Part shown: positions 55,001 to 62,607 of the stretch, in pieces
Numbering within the stretch: position 1 is the first letter of the stretch
Layout: every line of letters begins with the position of its first letter
DNA from: Agrobacterium vitis
GTDB taxonomy: Bacteria; Pseudomonadota; Alphaproteobacteria; Rhizobiales; Rhizobiaceae
Reading direction: 5' to 3'
Length of the DNA stretch: 64,000 bases
NCBI RefSeq assembly: GCF_013337045.2
Contig: NZ_CP118260.1
Coordinates: 620,001 to 684,000 of the forward strand
The notes under the pieces: model-generated
Databases searched by the model: none
Seen by the model: the letters and a program-made list of their open reading frames with translations, nothing else
What the model was told of the DNA's origin: nothing
Made by a program: the position numbers and the translations under genes

Positions 55001-57590
55001 TCGGGATGAATTGCTCGGTTCGCAATCCGTAAGTGTCACTCTCCGAGTCGTAGACAAATCCTGCAAAGTCGTTCGTGGTCAGTCCGACTTCAGCAAGCGC
55101 AGCTTCAACCTGCTGTGCGATAAAGCCCCAATGGGTGCGGACATTGGTCTTGCTGTGAGCAGGAGAAATTTCAATGATTTCTTCGACCTCCTCCCAGACG
55201 GGTTCTCTGTAGACCCGTTGGGTCTCCTGAAGATCATAGATCGGCTCCATAACTGGATCACCATTGGCATCAAGTATGGGTTGTTCCATCCGCGACCCAT
55301 CCCCCTGTTTGACCAGAATTACCTTTTGCCGTTTTCCGACTTCCACCCGCACTTTGCTCATGACTGGCGCGCCCGCCTCGTCAAACAAGAGGTGTTCTTC
55401 AAAGACGGGCTCTTCCCGCTCATAAGTTTCGGTAACGATGCTCAGGACGGCTTTACCGTCGACCAGATTGATCTTCTCGACTTCACGGGTATCGACTATA
55501 ATTTCCATCTTCTGACGTAGGACCACCCGCGTCTCAGTTTTTGCCGGCGTGTCGTCGTTCTTCCACCGGAACGTAACGGGCTTGATGGCCTTCAGAAGCT
55601 TTCTGGCCAGAGCAGGATCAATATCGGTGATGTCAAGTTTAGCCCGCCTATCCGACGTATTGATCGTGCCCGTCGCGGAGTAGACGACAGACCATCTGTA
55701 GGAGCCACCCCCGAGGGGGCGAGCATTATCTGCCGATGGCCGGGGCGTGCAGCCGAATGCCACATCCGTGGCGCTGATCGCCATCGTACCCTGATTAACG
55801 GTCGAGGTGCCGCCGCTGAAGTTTATCGTGACATCTGGCGTCGTGTTGCCAGACGAGCAGAAATACATCTTAGGCGTATTGACGTTTGCCCGGTTACCAA
55901 GCAGCAAGCTATGGCTAGGTGCCGTGAGTTGAAGACTTGCCGTCTCCATCCGGTTGTTGACCTCACTGATGATAGCGTCGGTGACAGTGGTATTGTGCAG
56001 GTCAAGGCCACGATAGATCGTTTGCTCATTGATATCTATCGCAGTGCTGGTGGTGCCGAGTGCATAGTCGCCATTTGCATTCCCAAAAGCCAAACCAAGC
56101 TTCCACCGTACCGTGGCTCCAGCCAATGTGCTGGCATAGAACGCCGCGTCTGTTTCGGTACCATGAAGGTTTCCACCACCAGCCGCCTGAAAGCCGGAAC
56201 GATATCTGGCGCTTGAGCCGGTGTGGATCAGCACGTTCGATTCCGAGCCGGTGATATTGTAATAACCGGTCGCACCATTGGTTGTCTCAGCGTAGAAATT
56301 AGATCCGTGCAAGCTGTCATCGTGCACTGACGCTGCAAACGCACCGGAATAGCCCTGAATGCCAACCCAATAGCCGCCGCCAGGTGTAAGACCTGGCGTT
56401 TCTTCGATCAAAACCTGCCCTACGTCCGCCTGGCGTATTCCGTAAGCGCCGCCACGGACGCGCATATAGACGACACGTCCTTGCACTCGGCCGGGGCTTG
56501 TTTTGATGTCATCCTGGATGTCGATTGAGTCGTAGTCGACGCTGTTTGTCGTCTCCACCCCCATGCCCTTAAAGTCGCTTCTCCATGCAATTACATCTGG
56601 CACGCCATTTTTGGGCGTTTGCCTCCCAAACTGCATTGCGTTACCGGGCAAGATATTGATCCAGTTATATGAAGGCAGCAGCAGATCGCCATATATTAAC
56701 CAGTTCACTGACTTCTTATTTGCATCAACTTCGACGCCAGCCGTAAAATCATAACTCCCCGGCGGCACAACAATCGTATCGCCTTCACTGGCCGCATTGT
56801 AAGCCGCCTGGAACGCTGTCGAGGTCGCGGCCGCATTGGTCCCGTCACTATAGGCACCGTGCTGAAGGACATTGCGGGTCACCCAGGTCTTGGGCACGAA
56901 ACTCGCAGGATTGATCGAGGCAGCATAATTTGCGGCAGCGGTCTCGGAATTATGGGCCTCCTGTGCCGAGGCGGCGGCAGCCGCTGCCTTGACTTCTACC
57001 TGGGCGACCAAGGCGGACACATCCTGGTCGACGGTCAGACGGAAATCGCTGCCATAGATCTTGCCCCAGACCAGCATTCCACCCGTCAAGGCCAGCTGCG
57101 CCGAATTGGTGATCGTCTTCAACGTCAGCGCCGGTCCATCATTGAAGCTGATGGTGACGGGCACATCCGTGGTGTTTCGGAAAATCTCCACGCTGATCAA
57201 TGCGGCTTCAGAAACCGGGATCTCGCTCGTCGCCTTGATGGCGTTCGCCGTCCCGGCTCCGGTATCCGTTGCGTCGATAAACGAATATGGCAGGGGCAGA
57301 ACCCAGGTCCATGTGTTGGAAATCCAGCCATAAATGCCGTTCTTGTCAGGGTCAGGATCTTCGTAAACCCACGCCGAGACCTTCGTGGCAATGGTGGCTG
57401 CAACGAGATCGGCATAGGTCGCATAGAGCGGGGCCTGATTGCCAAGCAGGTTGATCGGGCTGGTGCCTGCCAATTGTTTGGCAAGATCGACAATCTTCAG
57501 TCGGCGGCTTGAGCCAGCCCGGTTCCCCAAGACATCATCCAAAAGGGAAGCTACGCTGACATTGGGGGATTTGACGCCGAGATCGGTCAT
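54969..57590 (-). CDS. Phage tail fibre with C-terminal S74 intramolecular chaperone
   Basis: An 873-residue tail fibre or spike. The N-terminal ~250 residues attach to the tail, with an Ala-rich coiled segment (VAQVEVKAAAAAASAQEAHN). A right-handed beta-helix-like region follows (GDTIVVPPGSYDFTAGVEVD). The C-terminal ~228 residues form an S74 peptidase/chaperone with the autocleavage motif SDRRAK (Ser646 and Lys651, the Ser-Lys spacing known for endosialidases) and GFIAQQVEAAL. An insert of about 130 residues separates FRWKNDD from RTHWGFIAQQVE. The ATG at 57590 has AGGAG overlapping the stop of the upstream gene. It determines host recognition. Confidence 0.87.
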   Translation of the reverse strand: MTDLGVKSPNVSVASLLDDVLGNRAGSSRRLKIVDLAKQLAGTSPINLLGNQAPLYATYADLVAATIATKVSAWVYEDPDPDKNGIYGWISNTWTWVLPLPYSFIDATDTGAGTANAIKATSEIPVSEAALISVEIFRNTTDVPVTISFNDGPALTLKTITNSAQLALTGGMLVWGKIYGSDFRLTVDQDVSALVAQVEVKAAAAAASAQEAHNSETAAANYAASINPASFVPKTWVTRNVLQHGAYSDGTNAAATSTAFQAAYNAASEGDTIVVPPGSYDFTAGVEVDANKKSVNWLIYGDLLLPSYNWINILPGNAMQFGRQTPKNGVPDVIAWRSDFKGMGVETTNSVDYDSIDIQDDIKTSPGRVQGRVVYMRVRGGAYGIRQADVGQVLIEETPGLTPGGGYWVGIQGYSGAFAASVHDDSLHGSNFYAETTNGATGYYNITGSESNVLIHTGSSARYRSGFQAAGGGNLHGTETDAAFYASTLAGATVRWKLGLAFGNANGDYALGTTSTAIDINEQTIYRGLDLHNTTVTDAIISEVNNRMETASLQLTAPSHSLLLGNRANVNTPKMYFCSSGNTTPDVTINFSGGTSTVNQGTMAISATDVAFGCTPRPSADNARPLGGGSYRWSVVYSATGTINTSDRRAKLDITDIDPALARKLLKAIKPVTFRWKNDDTPAKTETRVVLRQKMEIIVDTREVEKINLVDGKAVLSIVTETYEREEPVFEEHLLFDEAGAPVMSKVRVEVGKRQKVILVKQGDGSRMEQPILDANGDPVMEPIYDLQETQRVYREPVWEEVEEIIEISPAHSKTNVRTHWGFIAQQVEAALAEVGLTTNDFAGFVYDSESDTYGLRTEQFIPIMWAAMREEV

Positions 57591-57598
57591 GGACGCTC

Positions 57599-60500
57599 CT
57601 ATTGAACCGACACGGTGAAGGGACCGGTGATCGGTCCACTCACGCCGTTCGCGTTCTGCGGCTCCAGCCACAGATAGTTGGTGCCTTGCGGCAGACAGGT
57701 GGATGTTTCGAGATAGAGGACGACGTTATCGACGCGACCGTCGAAGGCGTCCGTTGCCGCCAGCGCCAGGGCGCTATTGCCGCTCACGGCCTGCAAAGCT
57801 TCGCGGACGGTTGCCGATGCCGATCTGTTCGTACCGGTCACCGTGGTGCCGCCCGTCAGCTTTGGCTGGATCGAACCGGCCGAACGGGTCAAGTCATAGC
57901 TGAGACGATAGGTGGCACCGGCCGTCAGAGCCACGGCCTGACTGAGAGTGCCGGCCGTTCCGGGCGAATGGACCGCTGCATTCGAGGCAATGTTCCAGCC
58001 GTCGCCAAGCGTCCAACTGCTGGAACTGTCAAAGCCGCCGTTCGCCAGCATGTTCGAGCGGGTCGCATCACCTACGGCAACGGAATAGGACCGCGATGCC
58101 TCGACCGCGATCGGCGATCCGACCGCGTCTGCGGACGTATCCAGATCGTTGACGGCTGAACAGTAAATCTGGATAGCCGTTGTTGCTGCGTCATCCGTGG
58201 TCTGGACCGTGACGGTCGCGCCGCCCAGGATCGCCACGACACTGATATTGCCGGACGGCAATTGTGCTGGCGTTGCCCCATCGTCCGCGCCGATCGTCAC
58301 CGTGACGGGCAAGGAGAAGGCGCTGATCAGGCCGGTGTCGCCGAGTGCTGCCACCCGCACCTGGACGACATCGCCGGTCACATAGGACGAGATCAGCACC
58401 GCCCCATCGGAGGCGGCAAAATCAATGGGCGTCCAGGCCGTCGCGCCGGACGTGCGGTGTTGCAGCCGATAGGCCACGGTCACCACATTGCCAGTGCCTG
58501 GTGAGACCGACACACTGAGGCCACCAGAGATCTCCGTGCCGACAACGCCGGTATCGATCGACGTGATCACAGGCGTCGGAGGCGCGCTGCTGGATGTTTC
58601 GACATCGGCACCCGCCCGGCCGGACCACGCCGGTGGCACCTCTTCGTCGGTCAGCTCGTCAATGATCGGGGCTGCGTTGACCAGGCGCAGATGCGAGGAC
58701 ATGTCCTCGCCGGCTTCGACCCGCGTGACAATCATCGGCAGGCTTTCGGAGGTCAGCAGGCCAACATGCACAAGCGTTCCGATCTCAGGCACGATGTCGG
58801 GGTTCTGATCGGCCATGACGACGGTCTTTCCAGTCCCCACAACGGTGAGCAGCGTCACCAGCACGCTGACGCCGATCGTGTCGTCCTCGTCGCCAAAATG
58901 CCGAAACCGCAGCCCATAGGTCAGGGCGGAGGTCATCTCGACTTCGCTGTCCAGTTCGATGGTGCGGCCAATGACATCGAGGACGCGGGCCGCGACCTGG
59001 GTCCGCTCCAGAACGTCATAGGAGGTCATGACCAGATCGCCGCGTGTCGCCACGCTGATCGGCCCGTCCTGGACAACCTCATAGGTGTCGATCCGGTAAA
59101 GCGCCTCGTACATACGCCGCTTTGCCTCGATCCAGATCTCGTCCGGATTGGTCTTGCCGGGCAGCTCCAGGGCTTCCGTCAGCGTGATTTCTCCGGAATG
59201 GCCGGGCCATGGCACCAACCGTTCGTTCTGCTTGTAGTCGTAGGTCTGGTCGAAGAACTTGATCCGGAACCCGTGCGGTGGATCGAAGTAGGTGCGGCTT
59301 GCCTTGAAATTCGAGGAGTTGCGCGGGTTGATATGGTCGATGACCAGATCCTGCGGCTGATCGACAATCACACTCCAGCGAACGCCGTCATAGCGCGACC
59401 GTGCCCGGCCAGCCCCGGCGATATCGTCCAGGCGCTCCCGCAGCGTGCGATCGTCGTCATGCACGGCACTGTATTCGAGGCCCTTGGATGCGCAGAAGAC
59501 GTGCCAGTCGGCCAGCGCATCCAGATCGATCTCGCTGTCGGACACCCGTTTCGGATTGGAGGCCGATTGCAGGCAGTAGCGATAGAGCGAGGCCGGGTTG
59601 CGGGTCTCGCGACCGATCCATGTGCCGGTCGCGGCATCCCAATCCAGGCAGCGGCGCGACGCGATGATGTTGAAGTTATCGAGCTGGCCGTTCAGCTGAT
59701 AGGTCGCTTTGACCCGCATGGAGATCATCGCCAGCGGATAGGGAAAGTCGATCGGATATTCCGGCCGGATCGTCTGCAGGGCCACCCATGTCGTGCGGCT
59801 CTGGTAGCTCGACTTGGTATGCTCGTCGGTCATCCGCGTGACTTCGATGTCGTAGCGGCCGCGTGTCGCGAAAGACCAGGTGTATTGCCGATAGAAGGCT
59901 TCGAGCTTCTGGCTGGTGATCGTCATCGTGGTGACCACGACATATTGATCGTCAGCGGCATTGGCGGGCTTTTGCCGGATGCGGATCTGCACCGACAGGT
60001 TCTTCTTGTTGCCCTCGTCATCAACACGACCGAGACCAGCCGGAAAGCCGATGATCACCGAGCCTGCCGAGGCATCGGCACCCGTGGTGCGCACAACAGG
60101 ATCTTCCTTGGCCGCGCCGCTGATCACCTTGCCCTGATCGTTGCGGGGCTTTTCCCGCGTCAGCTCGACACCGAGCGACAGCTCGTAGACCTGTCGATAA
60201 TAGAGCGTGAAGGTGCCATCGCTGGCGAGACCTTCGTGGGTTTCGATCGTCAGCTCGTCATATTCGTCGATACTGGTGTCGCCGATCCAGAACTCAGACA
60301 GCGCCACGCCATAGTCACCGCCATAGCCGACCAGGAAGATGGAACGCAGATATTGGATATCGCCGACGATCTCGGTGTAGCTGGTGGCGGCAAACGGCGG
60401 CGCAAACCGGATCTTGCCATAGACTTCGGGAATGACGCCGTCCGGATCGAGATTGTTGCGCCAGCCGTTGATGTAATAGGTGGTCTTGTCCTTCTTGTTG

Positions 60501-60934
60501 CTGGCGGGCGGAATGAGCGCGTTGATCAGCAAATTGCCAAGCACGGTCAGGCCAAGCGTAATACCGGCGGCAACGACCGTGGTGGCGGTCGCACTGGTGA
60601 GCGCCATGGCGGTGGCCCAATATTGGCCAAGCGCTGCTGCGGCGATCGAGACAATGACCGTCAAGACCGACCGGAGGGCGCTTTTGCCCGGCACCAGCCG
60701 GATGACAACACGCACACCGGCATAGGGCCTGACGCGATGCCAGTAGCGCGGATCGATCACCGCAGAGCCGCGATCGCTGACCAGCACAACGCGCACCAGC
60801 GCCAAATCATGATCGGACAGGCCCGGCATGGTCACGCCGATGATCTCGGCAATGGTCAGGCCTTCGGGCAGTTCTTTGGAAATGCGGCCGACCGAAGGAT
60901 CGAGAAACGGAACGGCCAGAACAGGAATGGTCAT
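57599..60934 (-). CDS. Phage tail tip/host specificity protein (TipJ, lambda gpJ-like)
   Basis: A 1111-residue central tail-tip protein. It has a hydrophobic segment near residues 85-145 (VLTVIVSIAAAALGQYW, then TVVAAGITLGLTVLGNLLI), a gpJ-like core with PEVYGKIRFAPPFAA, and fibronectin-like and carbohydrate-binding-like beta domains at the C-terminus (PVTVTIGADDGATPAQ, TGGTTVTGTNRSASATVREA). Such proteins form the tip that contacts the receptor and lets the tape measure out. It overlaps the NlpC/P60 gene by four bases. Confidence 0.87.
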   Translation of the reverse strand: MTIPVLAVPFLDPSVGRISKELPEGLTIAEIIGVTMPGLSDHDLALVRVVLVSDRGSAVIDPRYWHRVRPYAGVRVVIRLVPGKSALRSVLTVIVSIAAAALGQYWATAMALTSATATTVVAAGITLGLTVLGNLLINALIPPASNKKDKTTYYINGWRNNLDPDGVIPEVYGKIRFAPPFAATSYTEIVGDIQYLRSIFLVGYGGDYGVALSEFWIGDTSIDEYDELTIETHEGLASDGTFTLYYRQVYELSLGVELTREKPRNDQGKVISGAAKEDPVVRTTGADASAGSVIIGFPAGLGRVDDEGNKKNLSVQIRIRQKPANAADDQYVVVTTMTITSQKLEAFYRQYTWSFATRGRYDIEVTRMTDEHTKSSYQSRTTWVALQTIRPEYPIDFPYPLAMISMRVKATYQLNGQLDNFNIIASRRCLDWDAATGTWIGRETRNPASLYRYCLQSASNPKRVSDSEIDLDALADWHVFCASKGLEYSAVHDDDRTLRERLDDIAGAGRARSRYDGVRWSVIVDQPQDLVIDHINPRNSSNFKASRTYFDPPHGFRIKFFDQTYDYKQNERLVPWPGHSGEITLTEALELPGKTNPDEIWIEAKRRMYEALYRIDTYEVVQDGPISVATRGDLVMTSYDVLERTQVAARVLDVIGRTIELDSEVEMTSALTYGLRFRHFGDEDDTIGVSVLVTLLTVVGTGKTVVMADQNPDIVPEIGTLVHVGLLTSESLPMIVTRVEAGEDMSSHLRLVNAAPIIDELTDEEVPPAWSGRAGADVETSSSAPPTPVITSIDTGVVGTEISGGLSVSVSPGTGNVVTVAYRLQHRTSGATAWTPIDFAASDGAVLISSYVTGDVVQVRVAALGDTGLISAFSLPVTVTIGADDGATPAQLPSGNISVVAILGGATVTVQTTDDAATTAIQIYCSAVNDLDTSADAVGSPIAVEASRSYSVAVGDATRSNMLANGGFDSSSSWTLGDGWNIASNAAVHSPGTAGTLSQAVALTAGATYRLSYDLTRSAGSIQPKLTGGTTVTGTNRSASATVREALQAVSGNSALALAATDAFDGRVDNVVLYLETSTCLPQGTNYLWLEPQNANGVSGPITGPFTVSVQ

Positions 60935-61350
60935 GCCGCCACCTGAAGCCGTTCGAAGTGCCTTAGAAACCGCTTCAAACGCGGTTTCCAGACCCCATTA
61001 TCGTAGCGCTCCAGTTTGGCCTGGTCCTCACCAACCACATGCAACATCAGGCCTGGACGGACAACAATGCCGACATGGGTCTCGAACCGACCGCGCCGAA
61101 AGATGGCGAGATCGAACTCGGCAGGCGTATCAACTTCGCTCCAACGGATTGCCGCCTCGTCAGCAAACAGCGTCTCGATTTCGGCGGCTTCGTCAATCGA
61201 GACAAAGTCACCCGTGTATGTGGGGAGATCGATGCCAAGCTGCTCTCGATAGGTCAGACAGACAAGCGTCCAGCAATTGACCCCGCTCTGGCGATCAATG
61301 CCGTGCGGTGCATGCGGGATACCGATGTAATCTTGGGACCAGTGCGCCAT
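60931..61350 (-). CDS. NlpC/P60-family tail assembly peptidase (lambda gpK-like)
   Basis: A 139-residue protein with the NlpC/P60 arrangement: catalytic Cys in SGVNCWTLV, His in FETHVGIVVRPG and a third polar residue near MLHVV. In tailed phages this protein helps assemble the tail tip and may cut peptidoglycan. The frame reaches further upstream, but a stem-loop with a T-rich end (61360-61384) lies there, so I prefer the ATG at 61350 (MAHWSQDYIG). It overlaps the TipJ-like gene. Confidence 0.85.
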   Translation of the reverse strand: MAHWSQDYIGIPHAPHGIDRQSGVNCWTLVCLTYREQLGIDLPTYTGDFVSIDEAAEIETLFADEAAIRWSEVDTPAEFDLAIFRRGRFETHVGIVVRPGLMLHVVGEDQAKLERYDNGVWKPRLKRFLRHFERLQVAA

Positions 61351-61359
61351 TGCCAACCA

Positions 61360-61384
61360 AACAAAAGGCCGGGAAAAGCCCGGC
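61360..61384 (-). terminator. Terminator-like hairpin inside the tail operon
   Basis: On the - strand GCCGGG and CCCGGC pair (61384-61379 with 61373-61368) around a five-base loop, followed by C and TTTTGTTT (61367-61360). It lies between the DUF1833 and NlpC/P60 genes, only 9 bases before the latter's start. It may be a real intrinsic terminator overcome by phage antitermination, or a partial attenuator. Confidence 0.6.
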
Positions 61385-61508
61385 TGAATTGGCGGCATCA
61401 TCGCGCGAGACAGGCATGGCAAAACAGCCGGTAGGGTGACCGGGTTACTTTTGGCTGGATTTGGGGAGATGGAAAAGCCCTACACTATTTTGGACGGGCT
61501 TGCCAGCA

Positions 61509-62033
61509 TCAGGAGAACAGGCCGGGAAACTGACTGCGGGTCATTCGGCCACCCGGTGACTTCTCTTCTTCGATGTCCTGCCGGCTGAAACTCAATGTCA
61601 CCTCGCCTGCGGTCAGGTCGGCGCTGACGATCTGCATGTTGCGATACTCGATTTCTATGTAGTCCGGCGAAGATGCCAGCACCACGGCCATATGAATGGT
61701 GGCAAGCGTCGTGAAGGAACGCAGCACCTTGGCAATGTCATTGTCGACATTTTCCAGCACAAGATTGCCGGAGGTCGGGGCGTCATCGAGATCCGACGGC
61801 AGGATGGTCGAGGCCAGCACGAAGTAAAACGGCTCGCTGCTGGTATTGCTGTCCATCCAGGACGAGCGGGTGCCATACATCAACGGCTCGTCCGACAGTC
61901 GCTCGGTATTGTCGGTCGAAAGCCGGACGGGTTCGTCGAGATCCGGATGGGTGATGTAGAACAGTGCGACATAGACCTCGTCCGTCATGCCCATTTCCAT
62001 CGCCAGCCGGGCATTCAGGGAAACACGTCTCAT
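61509..62033 (-). CDS. DUF1833-family phage tail protein
   Basis: A 174-residue protein matching the DUF1833 family by pattern: VYVALFYITHPDLDEPVRLS, SEPFYFVLASTILPSDLDD, LVLENVDNDIAKVLRS and LSFSRQDIEEE near the end. These proteins sit between the tape measure and the tail tip in many siphovirus-like phages and probably correspond to lambda gpL. Its ATG overlaps the stop of a small upstream gene (ATGA at 62030-62033). Confidence 0.85.
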   Translation of the reverse strand: MRRVSLNARLAMEMGMTDEVYVALFYITHPDLDEPVRLSTDNTERLSDEPLMYGTRSSWMDSNTSSEPFYFVLASTILPSDLDDAPTSGNLVLENVDNDIAKVLRSFTTLATIHMAVVLASSPDYIEIEYRNMQIVSADLTAGEVTLSFSRQDIEEEKSPGGRMTRSQFPGLFS

Positions 62034-62188
62034 TGGGACTGCTCGTCATTGGACGAAACCAATGGCCTTTTTTTCGAAGATCCAGCCTTCGGCCAGCAAC
62101 TTACTTCAGCTTCCTTTGCTCGCCCCCCAGGCGTTGCGAGAGCGAATTGAATTTGCGCTGAAAGATCAAACTTAGTTTCTCTGTTCAT
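62030..62188 (-). CDS. Small phage tail-operon protein, 52 residues
   Basis: A 52-codon frame on the - strand. Its ATG overlaps the stop of the upstream tail gene (ATGA at 62185-62188) and its own stop overlaps the start of the DUF1833 gene (ATGA at 62030-62033). Such double four-base overlap is strong evidence of a real translationally coupled gene. The product starts MNRETKFDLSAQIQFALATP, is basic in its second half and has one Cys. I do not recognise it; it is not a membrane protein. Confidence 0.65.
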   Translation of the reverse strand: MNRETKFDLSAQIQFALATPGGRAKEAEVSCWPKAGSSKKRPLVSSNDEQSQ

Positions 62189-62607
62189 GGCATCACCGTC
62201 ACGCTGAAGGAAATTCTAAACTCGACACCCACCACCGCTTCGCTGGGTGGCGTGTCCCCGAACAAGACCAGCCATTGTTCGCCAAGCAGGATCGGCCGGC
62301 CGGTATCGGTCAGGAGCGGTTTGCCGGTGTCATCCAGCAGCGGCCAGCTGTCGGTGGTCGGGTCCGGCATGTAGAAGGGCGTCGCGCCATAGCCGGTCAG
62401 TTCCTCGTAGAACTGATCAAACACGGCCTTGCCGGCGCGACTGATCAGAATGGACAAAGTGACCGATCTGGCGACGGCAGAAAAGCGACGGCGATAGCTT
62501 GGCACCGCTCCGTCGTTTTGCCGCTTCAGGCGAGGATCGGTCGTTGTCCGTTGCCATGTGTCGCGCTCCGGACGCGGCAAGACATCGGGCCAGATTGGAA
62601 CCGTCAT
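62185..62607 (-). CDS. Conserved phage minor tail protein
   Basis: A 140-residue protein (start WPDVLPRPERDTWQRT, end VVGVEFRISFSVTVMP) in the position of lambda gpM-like minor tail proteins, between the tape measure and DUF1833. Beta-rich segments and the Pro-rich start (KPLLTDTGRPILLGEQW in the middle) resemble proteins seen in rhizobial prophages. It overlaps the tape-measure gene by four bases and couples to the small gene after it. The role in tail-tip assembly is inferred from position. Confidence 0.72.
   Translation of the reverse strand: MTVPIWPDVLPRPERDTWQRTTTDPRLKRQNDGAVPSYRRRFSAVARSVTLSILISRAGKAVFDQFYEELTGYGATPFYMPDPTTDSWPLLDDTGKPLLTDTGRPILLGEQWLVLFGDTPPSEAVVGVEFRISFSVTVMP

Noticed and set aside
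58691..60946. A 751-codon open frame on the + strand
   Set aside because: It is the shadow of the TipJ-like gene; the translation is rich in His, Arg, Asp and Gly and has no recognisable domain.
62047..62074. Terminator-like hairpin on the + strand (CATTGG/CCAATG followed by seven Ts)
   Set aside because: It lies inside the small tail-operon gene and points against all nearby transcription; no + strand gene would use it, so chance is more likely.
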